A stretch of DNA of 64,000 nt, taken from assembly GCF_000264945.2 (NCBI RefSeq), contig NZ_CP013070.1:2852001-2916000 (forward strand). Direction: 5' to 3'. How positions within the stretch are numbered: the first letter of the stretch is position 1; every line of letters starts with the position of its first letter. Made by a program: the position numbers and the translations under genes. The stretch is from Sphingobium indicum B90A. GTDB lineage: Bacteria; Pseudomonadota; Alphaproteobacteria; Sphingomonadales; Sphingomonadaceae. The notes beneath the pieces were generated by a model. The model was given only the letters and a program-made list of their open reading frames with translations, did no database searches and was not told the origin of the DNA. Positions 19,656 to 28,419 of this stretch are shown here, one piece after another.

Positions 19656-21872
19656 TCAAGCGACCCTTTTTCCGGTTGACGACGCCAGAATCTTGTCGAT
19701 GGTCAGCGGATAGTCGCGCAGCCGCACGCCCGTGGCGTTGTAGATGGCGTTGGCGACCGCCGCCCCTGCCCCGCAAATGCCCAGTTCGCCGACGCCCTTG
19801 GCCTTCATGGGGGAACTCTTGTCGTCCAGCTCGTCGATGAACAGCACGTCCTGATGCGGGATGTCGGCATGGACCGGCACCAGATATTCGGCCATGTCGT
19901 GGTTGACGAAGAAGCCGAAGCGCGTGTCGACGCTCAGTTCCTCCATCAGCGCCGCGCCGACGCCCATGGTCATCGCGCCGATCACCTGGCTGCGCGCCGA
20001 TTTGGGGTTGAGGATGCGCCCGGCGGCAAAGGCCCCGCCCATGCGGCGGATGCGCACCTCCGCCGTGTCGATGTCCACGCCCACCTCGCAGAAATGCGCG
20101 CCGAAGGTCGCCTGCGCATAGCGTTTGTCGAGGTCGCCATAGTCCATGCTGTCCTCCGCCCACAGGCCTTCCCGCCCCGCCAGCGTCCCCAGCGGCTGCG
20201 ACTGGTTGCCCAGGCGCACCAGGCCATCTTCGAACAGCGCCTTGTCCGCCGGGAAGCCGGCCTTTTCCGCCAGCTTGGCGCGCAGGGCCATGGCGGCGGC
20301 ATAGACGCCCGCCGTGGAGCTGTTGGCGCCCCATTGGCCGCCCGATCCCGCCGATACCGGGAAACGGCTGTCGCCCAGGCGCACCGACACGGCCTCCAGC
20401 GGCACGCCCAGCATTTCCGCCGCCGTCTGGGCGATGATGGTGTAGCTGCCGGTGCCGATGTCGGTCATGTCGGTTTCGACCGTCACATGCCCCCTGGCGT
20501 CGACGCCGATCCGCGCGCCCGACTTGGCGACCAGATTGTTGCGGAAGGCGGTGGCGACGCCCATGCCGACCAGCCAGCGCCCGTCGCGCACCTGCCCCGG
20601 CTTGGGATTGCGGCGGTTCCAGCCGAAGCGCGCCGCCCCCTCGCGCAGGCATTCGACCAGCTTCCGGCTGGAAAAAGGACGCTGCGGCCCGGCTTCGGGA
20701 TCATATTGCACGTCGTTGCGGATGCGCAGTTCGACCGGATCGACGCCGCATGCCTCCGCCAGTTCGTCCATCGCGACTTCCAGCGCGAGCAGGCCCACCG
20801 CCTCGCCAGGGGCGCGCATGGCGTTGCCCTCCGGCAGGTCGAGCGTCGACAGGCGGTGCGTCGTCAGCCGGTTGGGGCCGCGATAGAGCAGCCGCGTCTG
20901 CTGCGCCGCCGTTTCCGCGCCGCCGCCCGGCAGGTCGCCCGACCAGACCTCATGGGCGATGGCGTCGATCACGCCCTGCTTGTCGGCGCCGATGCGGATA
21001 CGCTGGATGGTGGCGGGCCGGTGGACGGTGTTGTTGGGGATTTGCGGCCGGGCGATGGCGACCTTGACCGGGCGGCCGACCAGGCGCGATCCCAGCGCCG
21101 CCAGCAGCGCGTCGGCGCGCACCCACAGCTTCGCGCCGAAGCCGCCACCGATATAGGGCGAGACGAGGCGGATATTTTCCGGCGGGATTTTCAACGTCTT
21201 CGCCATTTCGCCCACGCCCCAGGCAATCATCTGGTTCGATGTCCAGAGCGTGAGCTTGTCGCCGTTCCAGGCGGCGATGGTCGCATGCGGCTCCATCATC
21301 GCATGGCTCTGGTCCGGCGTGGTGTAGCTCTGGTCGATCTTCACCGCCGCCTTGGCGAAACCGGCCTCGAAATCGCCCGCCCTGGTGTCGGCGGGGCCGC
21401 CGAAGCCGGGCGGGGGCGGAACGCCCTTGTCCCGCTCCGCCGCCAGGTCGAAGCGGCCCTGTTCGGGCGCATAGTCGATGCGGAGGAGCCGGGCGGCGTC
21501 GCGGGCGTTTTCCAGCGTGTCGGCAATCACCAGCGCCACCGCCTGCTCATAATGTTCGATCTGCGGACCGCCGAGCAGATGGGCGGTGTTGAAATTGCCC
21601 TTGCCGAGCGGCCCAGCATTCTGGTGCGTGACGATGCCCAGCACGCCGGGCGCGGCTTCGGCGGCGCGCAGGTCCATGGCGCCGATCCGCCCCTTGGCGA
21701 TGGCCGATCCCACGATCCAGCCATAGGCGGCGTTGGGTGCGGCGTCGTGCCGTTCATAGGCATAGGGGGCGGTGCCGGTGACCTTCGCGGGGCCGTCGAT
21801 CCGGTCATGGGCAACGCCGACGACGCGGCCCCGGTCGATGGGATTGGTGGTGGCTGGCGTATCGAACTTCAT
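19656..21872 (-). CDS. paoC: Molybdopterin-binding subunit of PaoABC-like aldehyde oxidoreductase
   Basis: A 738-residue large subunit of the xanthine oxidase family, close in length to E. coli PaoC. It has the opening GRVVGVAHDRIDGPAKVTG, the Moco-contact pieces SPYIGGGFGAK and NAMRAPGEA, GSGGQWGANSSTAG, and the C-terminal VGELGICGAG that holds the catalytic Glu. With paoA and paoB it should oxidise aromatic or other aldehydes to acids, passing electrons through FAD and Fe-S centres. The Tat leader on PaoA suggests that the complex works in the periplasm. It follows paoB after only three bases. Confidence 0.92.
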   Translation of the reverse strand: MKFDTPATTNPIDRGRVVGVAHDRIDGPAKVTGTAPYAYERHDAAPNAAYGWIVGSAIAKGRIGAMDLRAAEAAPGVLGIVTHQNAGPLGKGNFNTAHLLGGPQIEHYEQAVALVIADTLENARDAARLLRIDYAPEQGRFDLAAERDKGVPPPPGFGGPADTRAGDFEAGFAKAAVKIDQSYTTPDQSHAMMEPHATIAAWNGDKLTLWTSNQMIAWGVGEMAKTLKIPPENIRLVSPYIGGGFGAKLWVRADALLAALGSRLVGRPVKVAIARPQIPNNTVHRPATIQRIRIGADKQGVIDAIAHEVWSGDLPGGGAETAAQQTRLLYRGPNRLTTHRLSTLDLPEGNAMRAPGEAVGLLALEVAMDELAEACGVDPVELRIRNDVQYDPEAGPQRPFSSRKLVECLREGAARFGWNRRNPKPGQVRDGRWLVGMGVATAFRNNLVAKSGARIGVDARGHVTVETDMTDIGTGSYTIIAQTAAEMLGVPLEAVSVRLGDSRFPVSAGSGGQWGANSSTAGVYAAAMALRAKLAEKAGFPADKALFEDGLVRLGNQSQPLGTLAGREGLWAEDSMDYGDLDKRYAQATFGAHFCEVGVDIDTAEVRIRRMGGAFAAGRILNPKSARSQVIGAMTMGVGAALMEELSVDTRFGFFVNHDMAEYLVPVHADIPHQDVLFIDELDDKSSPMKAKGVGELGICGAGAAVANAIYNATGVRLRDYPLTIDKILASSTGKRVA

Positions 21873-21875
21873 GGC

Positions 21876-22826
21876 TCAGGCCCCCTTCTGACGGTAGAGC
21901 GAGGCAAGGGTGCGGGCGGTCAGTTGCTGCTTGAAGGCATTGTGCGCGGTGGGCCGCGCGCCGCTGAGCGCAGCGTCCGCCACGGCGGCCGCACCCGACG
22001 GGGCGGCGGCATCGGCGGCGTCGGTGCGCCATGGCTTGGCCCCTATGCCGCCGAAAGCGAAGCGCGCCCGGCCATCCTTCTGAAACACCGCCGCGACGGA
22101 CACCAGCGCGAAGGCATAGGAGGCCCGGTCGCGCACCTTGCGATAGACATGGGTGCCGCCCAAGGGCTTGGGCAGGGTGACGGAGGTGATGAGTTCGCCG
22201 GGTTTCAGCGCATTTTCGATATGCGGCGTCTCGCCCGGCAGCAGGTGGAAGTCGGCGATCGGGATGGACCGGCGGCCGCCATCGGCGCCCACCGTGTCGA
22301 CCTGCGCGTCGAGCAGGCGAAGCGCCACCGCCATGTCGGACGGGTGCTGCGCGATGCAGGCGTCGCTGGTGCCCAGGATCGCCAGGCTGCGGCTCATCCC
22401 CTTGAGCGCGCCGCAGCCGCTGCCGGGCTGGCGCTTGTTGCAGGGCATGCGCGTATCGTAGAAATAGGGGCAGCGGGTGCGCTGGAGCAGGTTGCCGCCC
22501 GTCGTCGCCTTGTTGCGAAGCTGTCCCGACGCGCCCGCGAGCAGAGCGCGGCTCAGCACCGCATAATCGCGGCGGACGGTCCTGTCGGCGGCCAGATCGG
22601 TGTTGCGGACCATCGCGCCGATTTTCAGGCCGCCTTCCGCCGTCGGCTCGATGCGGTCGAGGCCGAGATGATTGACGTCGATCAGATGGGTCGGCATCTC
22701 GATCTGCAGCTTCATCAGGTCGAGCAGGTTGGTGCCGCCCGCGATGAAGCGCGCGCCCTGGGTGCTGGCCGCCGCCTTGGCCGCTTCCTCAACGCTGGCG
22801 GCGCGGCTGTAGGTGAAGGGCCTCAT
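21876..22826 (-). CDS. paoB: FAD-binding subunit of PaoABC-like oxidoreductase
   Basis: The 316-residue middle subunit. The FAD-binding loop is [13 protein letters not shown] (about 27-39), followed by [21 protein letters not shown] cysteine cluster [13 protein letters not shown] and GSGC (about 115-142) matches the extra 4Fe-4S site known from E. coli PaoB and from 4-hydroxybenzoyl-CoA reductase relatives. It carries electrons from the Moco subunit outward. Its start overlaps the paoA stop by four bases. Confidence 0.92.
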   Translation of the reverse strand: MRPFTYSRAASVEEAAKAAASTQGARFIAGGTNLLDLMKLQIEMPTHLIDVNHLGLDRIEPTAEGGLKIGAMVRNTDLAADRTVRRDYAVLSRALLAGASGQLRNKATTGGNLLQRTRCPYFYDTRMPCNKRQPGSGCGALKGMSRSLAILGTSDACIAQHPSDMAVALRLLDAQVDTVGADGGRRSIPIADFHLLPGETPHIENALKPGELITSVTLPKPLGGTHVYRKVRDRASYAFALVSVAAVFQKDGRARFAFGGIGAKPWRTDAADAAAPSGAAAVADAALSGARPTAHNAFKQQLTARTLASLYRQKGA

Positions 22827-23461
22827 GCCTTTTCCTCCCCCGCTACCTCGCGGATCGCCGCGACGATATTGGGATAGGCGGCGCAGCGGCAGATATTGCC
22901 GCTCATCCGCTCGCGCACCTCGCTCTCGGAAAAGGCGACGCGGTCGAGATCTTCGGTGGCATGGCTGGGGATGCCCGCCTCAATCTCCTCCAGCACCGCC
23001 ACTGCCGAGCAGATCTGGCCGGGCGTGCAATAGCCGCATTGATAGCCGTCATGGGTGATGAAGGCGCGCTGCATCGGGTGGAGTTTCTCCGGCGTGCCGA
23101 GTCCTTCGATGGTGGTCACATGGTCGCCCTCATGCATCACCGCCAGGGTCAGGCAGCTATTGATCCGCCGTCCCTCCACGATCACCGTGCAGGCGCCGCA
23201 CTGGCCATGGTCACAGCCCTTCTTGGTGCCGGTCAGGTGCAGATGCTCGCGCAGCGCATCGAGCAGGGTGGTGCGGGGATCGAGCTGCAGATGCACCTCG
23301 CGGCCGTTCACGGTCAGTCCTACGGCGTTCATGCGGGCCTGCTCCTTCTGGCGTTGCGGGCGGCCAGGGGCGGCGGCCTGCGCCTCGCCCAGCACGGGAA
23401 TGGCGGCAGCGGCGACGGCGCTGCCCTGAAGCAAGCCGCGGCGCGTCAACGGTTCTGGCAT
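22823..23461 (-). CDS. paoA: 2Fe-2S subunit of PaoABC-like oxidoreductase, Tat-exported
   Basis: A 212-residue small subunit. A twin-arginine signal ([20 protein letters not shown]) should send the folded complex to the periplasm. The first 2Fe-2S site is [11 protein letters not shown] with a later SC, the second is [11 protein letters not shown] and [10 protein letters not shown]. The start at 23461 has a strong GGAGGAG site about eight bases upstream; the frame extends further but without the Tat leader at its end. It is first in the paoA-paoB-paoC order, with ATGA coupling to paoB. A PaoD-like maturation factor is not seen here. Confidence 0.92.
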   Translation of the reverse strand: MPEPLTRRGLLQGSAVAAAAIPVLGEAQAAAPGRPQRQKEQARMNAVGLTVNGREVHLQLDPRTTLLDALREHLHLTGTKKGCDHGQCGACTVIVEGRRINSCLTLAVMHEGDHVTTIEGLGTPEKLHPMQRAFITHDGYQCGYCTPGQICSAVAVLEEIEAGIPSHATEDLDRVAFSESEVRERMSGNICRCAAYPNIVAAIREVAGEEKA

Positions 23462-23715
23462 GCGATGCTCCTCCTCCTGCCCCGCCATAAGAGGCGAAGG
23501 GCGATCATATCCGTCGTTGCTCACTGATTTGACAGGCAGGATGGTAGCATATGGCCATGCAACGCCAAGCCGCAAGGTGGATAAACCGGCTACTGAGGGC
23601 CAAATCGGGCGTGAGGCGAAAAAAATGACTTTATGCAGATTCTCCCTTGCCGAGGTGGGAAGCCGCTGCTAGTTGCCCCCCACCCGCCGAGAGGGACATT
23701 CCTCCGGCCGCCAGA

Positions 23716-23790
23716 GCGGGCGTAGCTCAGGGGTAGAGCACAACCTTGCCAAGGTTGGGGTCGAGGGTTCGAATCCCTTCGCCCGCTCCA
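23716..23790 (+). tRNA. tRNA-Gly (GCC)
   Basis: A complete cloverleaf: acceptor GCGGGCG pairs with CGCCCGC, D stem GCTC/GAGC, anticodon stem CAACC/GGTTG with loop TTGCCAA giving anticodon GCC at 23748-23750, and T arm GAGGG-TTCGAAT-CCCTT. CCA is encoded. It marks the left edge of the phage-like island, a common attachment place. Confidence 0.97.
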
Positions 23791-23867
23791 GAAATCACTA
23801 AAGAATTGAACCGGATAGCGACCCCTCGATGGGGCCGGTCGAGCCGCTGCGTAGGTTTTGCGTAGGT
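23750..23867. other. Left attachment-like region of the tRNA-Gly island
   Basis: The 14-base stretch caaggttggggtcg inside the tRNA (23750-23763) recurs at 33963-33976. About 80 bases later CGCTGCGTAGG, then ttt, then TGCGTAGGT (23845-23867) recurs at 34027-34049 with three differences. The doubled GCGTAGG spaced 11 bases looks like paired arm sites for a tyrosine integrase. No integrase gene is found in the window, so the reading is inference. Confidence 0.5.
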
Positions 23868-24003
23868 TTGCGGATTGGTGCCGCGCCGTTGTCAGAATGA
23901 GACGGTGCTGCGCAGGCGGTTGGCGATTTCCCCGGCGGGTGCCATTCAATCGGCGCAGCGTGTCGAATCAGAAGGGGCGGCCCGAATAGGTGCCGCCCCT
24001 TCG

Positions 24004-24186
24004 TCATTTCGAACCGCGCGGCTTCTTCGACCAAGTGCTCAACGAGAATCGTCGAAGCAGCCGAGCCATGATCGGATATACGTGGTTGGTCCCGCTCTTG
24101 GCGAGCTTGTCGGCAACATCCGCTGCTGACCAAAGCGTCGAGGCAGCGTCGAGTTCAGCCAGCAAGTGATCCTCGTTCGGGATCAC
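24004..24186 (-). CDS. Small island protein of unknown function
   Basis: A 60-residue protein starting MIPNEDHLLAELDAASTLW and ending in a basic tail (STWSKKPRGSK). The middle (AADVADKLAKSGTNHVYPIM) could form a short helix-turn-helix, but this is only an impression. It is probably real because its ATG overlaps the stop of the upstream gene by four bases. It is the last gene on the minus strand before the tRNA. Function is not recognised. Confidence 0.5.
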   Translation of the reverse strand: MIPNEDHLLAELDAASTLWSAADVADKLAKSGTNHVYPIMARLLRRFSLSTWSKKPRGSK

Positions 24187-24455
24187 GCCACCCCCTCGTG
24201 CGCTGGCTCGCTGTCAGGTTCTGGGTCGTAGGCGGTAACTTCGATTCTGCCATTCGCTGCGCATTCCATCATTACGTCCTTGAAGACCTCAAACATCGTC
24301 TCCCGCATTTGCGCTTCGGTCTCCGCCTTCGCTTCGTCTTGACCCAAGGCAACGTTCATTGATGCGGGGCCGAGCTCCTTGAACCAAAGGATCATCTCGA
24401 TCCTTTCGATGTCTTCAGCGCCGAAGCGGATCATTCCGGGTTCGATAGTAGGCAT
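24183..24455 (-). CDS. Small acidic island protein of unknown function
   Basis: A 90-residue acidic protein with AEDIERIEMILWFKELGP near the start and a long charged helix (EAKAETEAQMRETMFEVFKD). It ends in a Pro/Glu-rich tail (YDPEPDSEPAHEG). No signal peptide or membrane segment is seen. It is coupled by ATGA overlap to the following 60-residue gene. A purine-rich aaaggaatg lies just before the ATG on the coding strand. Function is not recognised. Confidence 0.55.
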   Translation of the reverse strand: MPTIEPGMIRFGAEDIERIEMILWFKELGPASMNVALGQDEAKAETEAQMRETMFEVFKDVMMECAANGRIEVTAYDPEPDSEPAHEGVA

Positions 24456-24532
24456 GTTTCATTCCTTTCACTTGCCGTGATTGGCTCGCGGAAAGTGAAC
24501 GGTGATCGGCAGCAGGGTCTAAGCACGTAGTT

Positions 24533-25093
24533 TCAGGTTCGCGCTTTGACCGCTCGATAGACGATCTCGCCGTCAGGCATCAGGGTAATAGGTATCGCGT
24601 CTTCGAACCCGCTGCGCTGACCGACGATGGATTGCCACTGGCGCTTGAGCGCGAATTCCGACTGCTCCTCGTTGCCTTCAAGGGACAGGTCGTTGAATAT
24701 CTGTTCGTAGGTCAGGCCGGCAGCGTGTCGCTTCTCGACTTCCTCGACGAGCCACAGCCGATGCCTCTGCTGATCGAGCGCCGCTGCCTCGTCCGTCAGA
24801 AAAAGCGCGCAATCCTCGGCACGTCGCCATTGATCAGATGCCTTGTCCTCGTTGGACGTGAGCGAAGGGAACACGCCTCGCGGCTTGCCCTCGTCATCCT
24901 CGATGAACCGCCAAGCGAGCCAGGACAACGACCCACGGGCGAACGCGGGCAGCGCCTCGGCTTCGCCACACAGCGCGACCGCTATCATCGCGTAGTGCGG
25001 CAGCGGCTCGAATTCGAACCTAGCGGCGAGATAGCGGAGGATGTCTGTCTTGCGCATGGTTGCGTTGGTCGCGTTCGGCTCGGCAATGGTCAA
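24533..25093 (-). CDS. Hypothetical island protein, 186 residues
   Basis: A soluble acidic protein of 186 residues. It has an aromatic early part (LAARFEFEPLPHYAMIAVAL), a charged middle with RRAEDCALFLTDEAAALDQQ, and a basic-aromatic end with VGQRSGFEDAIP. No known domain is recognised. The start could be the first ATG or the one 12 codons in (MRKTDILRYLAARF). It is transcribed away from the restriction genes and towards the tRNA, with about 75 bases on each side free of genes. Confidence 0.55.
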   Translation of the reverse strand: MTIAEPNATNATMRKTDILRYLAARFEFEPLPHYAMIAVALCGEAEALPAFARGSLSWLAWRFIEDDEGKPRGVFPSLTSNEDKASDQWRRAEDCALFLTDEAAALDQQRHRLWLVEEVEKRHAAGLTYEQIFNDLSLEGNEEQSEFALKRQWQSIVGQRSGFEDAIPITLMPDGEIVYRAVKART

Positions 25094-25168
25094 CGGCGAA
25101 CGGGGCGGCGAAAGTCGAAATGGAGGTCAGTGAGCAGGTCGCTCGTTTCAATCCAGCAGGGGTCGCCA

Positions 25169-25441
25169 TCAACCTTCGGCCACTCGCCTGAACGTTATGC
25201 TGTCAAAGTCTTTATCGACAAAGGCTTTGTAGTGATTATCCAACCAAGCGAATGCCCGCCGCCTGCGGCCCTCATCGCTTTTCGAGTTTGCCCAGTATCC
25301 GAATCCAGACTTCGCATACTCAGGCAACTCGCTCTGAATAATTTCTTCGATCTCCGAGAAAGACAACGTGATCAATGCGTCAGTTCGGCCGCGTAAGAAG
25401 TCGCTTAGCGGCTGGAGGCGGTGTGTGGTCCTCTGGTTCAC
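25169..25441 (-). CDS. DUF7662-like small protein
   Basis: A 90-residue protein with PLSDFLRGRTDALITLSFSE near the start, then IEEIIQSELPEYA, YWANSKSDEGRRRRAFAWLD and a closing ITFRRV. This matches the pattern of small proteins grouped as DUF7662, in which a PLxxYL opening is followed by a F-x-E-I-E helix and a WWAN-type segment. These often sit next to restriction or other defence genes; their role is unknown. Here it is divergent from the restriction endonuclease gene, 124 bases away. Confidence 0.6.
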   Translation of the reverse strand: MNQRTTHRLQPLSDFLRGRTDALITLSFSEIEEIIQSELPEYAKSGFGYWANSKSDEGRRRRAFAWLDNHYKAFVDKDFDSITFRRVAEG

Positions 25442-25565
25442 TCTTGTCTTTCCTCAGAATCGCTTCCGCAGTTCGGGCGTTGTGGCTCAGCCTTCCCTTT
25501 TTCATCATGCCCTTGCCTGAACAACCCCGCTTGGTAAGTTGCCCCTTCAACAAAGGTGGAGTGGC

Positions 25566-26165
25566 ATGGGTACTGAAGCACTTAGGGGGCGTGCGGTTTG
25601 GCAGGACTATAGCGGGGCCAACGCGGGCTTTGCCGAGCAAAGTTTCTTCGCCGTTTTCACCGAAGCGTTTAGAGGCACGGAGCTTTCGATCCGGGCCAAG
25701 CCGCAGGAGTTCAAGCACATTTACGTAGACGTGCCACTCGCCGATGACGTGATAGCCGAAATCTACAATCCGGAGTGCGGCATCACCAAGCATGGGATCA
25801 CGCCGGATTATGCAATCGACAACAAAGGCGCGGGCAAGACCCTTTACGTCGAGGTGAAAAGGCAAGACGGCTGGGTTGAAGGCAAACCGCGCAGCGCCGG
25901 TCGCGGGAACGCGCACGAGAGGTCCAATAAGTTCTTCACGCCCGGCCTGCTGAAGACTCTCAGGAAACGGGGCAACCTCGGCCCTGACGCACTGCCTTTC
26001 TGGACAGTGTTTCAGGGCGACATTGCGCGCGACCCGTGCCGGGTGCGCGAGATCACGTTATGGTACGATGGCTACCCGGGCCATTATTTCATGTGGCGCG
26101 ATAATTCAGATCCAACTGCTCTTTTGCGCCATTTCGACGAGCACCTCCGGCCTCTTCTGGCCTAG
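25566..26165 (+). CDS. MunI-like type II restriction endonuclease
   Basis: A 199-residue protein very close in pattern to MunI, which cuts CAATTG: EVKRQDGWVEGK, SAGRGNAHERS, FFTPGLLK, LPFWTVFQGDI, RVREITLWYDGY and YFMWR appear in the same order. The PD-(D/E)xK site is Asp81 in TPDYAID with Glu96 and Lys98 in VEVK, two residues earlier than the MunI numbers. The internal ATG at 25566 matches the MunI start. It converges with the methyltransferase gene and their 3' ends overlap by 77 bp. Specificity for CAATTG is inferred from family resemblance. Confidence 0.88.
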   Translation: MGTEALRGRAVWQDYSGANAGFAEQSFFAVFTEAFRGTELSIRAKPQEFKHIYVDVPLADDVIAEIYNPECGITKHGITPDYAIDNKGAGKTLYVEVKRQDGWVEGKPRSAGRGNAHERSNKFFTPGLLKTLRKRGNLGPDALPFWTVFQGDIARDPCRVREITLWYDGYPGHYFMWRDNSDPTALLRHFDEHLRPLLA

Positions 26166-26838
26166 CGATCACGTCGTCAGGAAACACCTCCAGACCCCAT
26201 ACGGCCCAGCCCGGCTCCGTATGTCGAGCAAACAGCTCGATTCGCTTATGATGTGGGAACATCAGTTCGATGTTGCGCCGAATCTCTTTCGGCTTCTCAC
26301 TATGCTGACCGCGAGGCACTTCAACGAGTTGCTTAATGTTGCGCGCGCCGCGAGGATTAGGAATTCGACCTCGCTTGAAAACTAGACACAGCTCACAATA
26401 GGAGACGGTGTATTTTCCGGGGTTGTGAACCATCTTGTTCCAAACAAATGCAACTGTCTTGTACTCAAAACCCCAAGCCTGACCTAGTTCGATTGCCTGC
26501 GCCAAGTGTGGATTCGTTGCCCACATAAATAGAAGACAGTCGTCCTCCGCGATGCTGGCGACGTCTAGTTTCTTTAATTCATCAGTCTTCAGGGTCGGAT
26601 ATTTAAAGTCGGCCGAACTGATGAAGACACCCTTTTTGAAACCCGGGTTCTCATGCTTAATCGCAGATTTGTCGAACTGCATCTTCCCGCCATAATCCCA
26701 CGGCGGATCGGCGTAGATGATCGAGAACTTCTCACTTGGAAGTTCTGGATAAAGGTCCGCTAGAGTGTTCCTCACCCTCCGGCGCTTCGCCTCTGGATCA
26801 TACAATGCATAACCGGACCTCGGTGATTCCTGATTCAT
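26089..26838 (-). CDS. MT-A70 family adenine DNA methyltransferase
   Basis: A 249-residue N6-adenine methyltransferase that should protect the sites cut by the neighbouring endonuclease. The catalytic motif DPPW is at 44-47 in IIYADPPWDYG. A later VFKRGRIPNPRG and EVPRGQHSEKPKEI carry the MT-A70 signature. ATG at 26838 is preferred, with GAGGG a few bases before it; a GTG 15 bases upstream is possible. It is tail-to-tail with the endonuclease gene, so each coding end lies inside the other. No controller (C) protein gene is seen nearby. Confidence 0.88.
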   Translation of the reverse strand: MNQESPRSGYALYDPEAKRRRVRNTLADLYPELPSEKFSIIYADPPWDYGGKMQFDKSAIKHENPGFKKGVFISSADFKYPTLKTDELKKLDVASIAEDDCLLFMWATNPHLAQAIELGQAWGFEYKTVAFVWNKMVHNPGKYTVSYCELCLVFKRGRIPNPRGARNIKQLVEVPRGQHSEKPKEIRRNIELMFPHHKRIELFARHTEPGWAVWGLEVFPDDVIARPEEAGGARRNGAKEQLDLNYRAT

Positions 26839-26983
26839 CGTCCCTCGCAGCACATCATAAGTTCTCGTTCTGTTCCATTAAGCAATGCTCACCGGATCAT
26901 CAACCAAGCTAACCCAGTCCTGCAGGTTGCTGAACCGTAAATCGTTGTGGGCGCAGAAATAAGATGGGGAAAACCAAGGGTCG

Positions 26984-27676
26984 CTAGTACCAGCCCTCAA
27001 GCTGGCCCTCGCCGACGAAGCCGTGGTGCTGCTCCGAGCGAAACCACGCCAGCGCGGCAGCAATCGCCATGTCGGCATGGTGCCCCGCCCCGCCGCCTTC
27101 GAAGACCTGATTTCCGGCCGCCGTGAACTTCACTGAGAAGGACTCAAGCTCGGTCAGCAGATCGTTCTTCAGGGGCAAATCGGCGGCGATGGTCAGCTGC
27201 TGCGTTTCGAACGCGCCCGCGAGGGACGTGATCAGCAGGTTCTTTGCGACGTTGGTGAACCGCCCGGAGTTTGTGATCGTCGTCCCGCCGACCATCTGCA
27301 CCGGCATGTGCTTGATCCGCATGTCAGCCAGCACGTCCACGAAGGCGCGGCCAACGCCGGTCGCGTCCACTGTCAGCGTCCAACGATCAGCAATGGGCGA
27401 GCGCTGCGTCAGTGCTGCGGCGTGACGCGCAATCTCGACGTAGCGGGTGTCTGTTATCCTGTCCGCGTAAACGATCGAGCGCTGCCGTTTCTCTAGGGTC
27501 TGACGGGCATCCGCCCAGACCGGGTACTGCTTATCCTCGACGATCACGATGGCGGTCGGATCGCTCTGGCCGAGATCGAGGCCGATGTGGAAGCGGTGAT
27601 GGCCGGTGACGCGCTGGATAGCGGGATCGTTGCCAGTCGGCAGGATGACGCAGTCGCCTTGGTGGACATAATTCAT
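26984..27676 (-). CDS. Terminase large subunit, nuclease part (separate gene)
   Basis: A 230-residue protein with the RNase H-like nuclease layout of phage terminases. Asp34 lies in IGLDLGQSDPTAIVIVED, Asp104 in TVDATGVGR and Asp202 in GHHADMAIAAALAW, in the order and spacing expected of that fold. It should cut concatemeric DNA during packaging. The ATP-driven motor domain is absent and is supplied by the upstream gene, whose stop overlaps this ATG by four bases. The two together make a normal terminase large subunit. Confidence 0.8.
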   Translation of the reverse strand: MNYVHQGDCVILPTGNDPAIQRVTGHHRFHIGLDLGQSDPTAIVIVEDKQYPVWADARQTLEKRQRSIVYADRITDTRYVEIARHAAALTQRSPIADRWTLTVDATGVGRAFVDVLADMRIKHMPVQMVGGTTITNSGRFTNVAKNLLITSLAGAFETQQLTIAADLPLKNDLLTELESFSVKFTAAGNQVFEGGGAGHHADMAIAAALAWFRSEQHHGFVGEGQLEGWY

Positions 27677-28419
27677 AGGACGAGGGCCTTCATGTCGGTG
27701 GTGATCGCGGTCTCGAGCGAGAGCGGATCGAAGAAAGGAGTGCCGGAGCCAAGAAACTCGCAAAGATGCTCCTGCCGGAACTTCACGAGCGGCATGAAGC
27801 GGCGGTCGAAGTCCACCTTGGCCTTGAGACGCGGAATATCGACCGAGCGCGCAAAGATGCGGTGCACCTTCCCCGCCTGCCACAGATCGTAGAAGATCCC
27901 TTGGCGGCCTGCTGGCGTCGAGATCATCACCACGCGCCCGCTTTCCTTGCGCATCGGCAGAATGGCCGTGATCACCTCATCCGGCACGAAGGCGGCTTCC
28001 TCGACGATCAGCAGATCGACGGTGAAGCCTCGGATCGTGTCAGACGAGGCCGGAGCAACGAGGCAGCGCCCGCCGTTGGCAAGCTCTAGCTCTGTCAGGG
28101 TCGAGCGGACGACGCGCGGCGCGGTCGGATCGGCATTCTTGAAGTCGATGACCTTGCGCAGCAGTTCCTTCGACTGCCGCTCCGATGGCGCGACGATCAG
28201 CACCATCTGGCCGAGGCTCATCGCCGCCCAAGCGAGACAGGCCGTGGACGTGCTCTTGCCGACCTGGCGCGAGCAGAGGACCAGCGCAAACTCGCTCGTC
28301 GAGCACAGGAAGTCGCGCTGCCAGTCGTCAGGCTCCCCGATCACCCGCTCAAAGCGGGTGGAGGGATCAAGCGCGACGTGCAGGCCGTCGAGATAATCAA
28401 GAAGGGCTGTGTCGAGCAT
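27673..28419 (-). CDS. Terminase large subunit, ATPase part (separate gene)
   Basis: A 248-residue packaging motor. The Walker A-like motif is SRQVGKST (50-57) in VLCSRQVGKSTST, the Walker B motif with catalytic acidic pair is LLIVEEA (136-142), and a coupling-motif-like MISTPAG follows. It ends soon after the ATPase fold (TTDMKALVL), where the nuclease domain would normally begin in the same chain. The ATG at 28419 starts the recognisable domain; its first 23 bases overlap the small-subunit gene. Translation should be coupled to the nuclease gene. Confidence 0.82.
   Translation of the reverse strand: MLDTALLDYLDGLHVALDPSTRFERVIGEPDDWQRDFLCSTSEFALVLCSRQVGKSTSTACLAWAAMSLGQMVLIVAPSERQSKELLRKVIDFKNADPTAPRVVRSTLTELELANGGRCLVAPASSDTIRGFTVDLLIVEEAAFVPDEVITAILPMRKESGRVVMISTPAGRQGIFYDLWQAGKVHRIFARSVDIPRLKAKVDFDRRFMPLVKFRQEHLCEFLGSGTPFFDPLSLETAITTDMKALVL

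Noticed and set aside
23590..23949. Minus-strand frame containing SGRRDSNPRPQP
   Set aside because: This phrase is what the antisense of a tRNA gives when translated; the frame runs through tRNA-Gly.
26878..27078. Open frame of 66 codons after the terminase nuclease gene
   Set aside because: It runs across the end of the nuclease gene in another frame and has a Arg/Ser-rich composition typical of a shadow.
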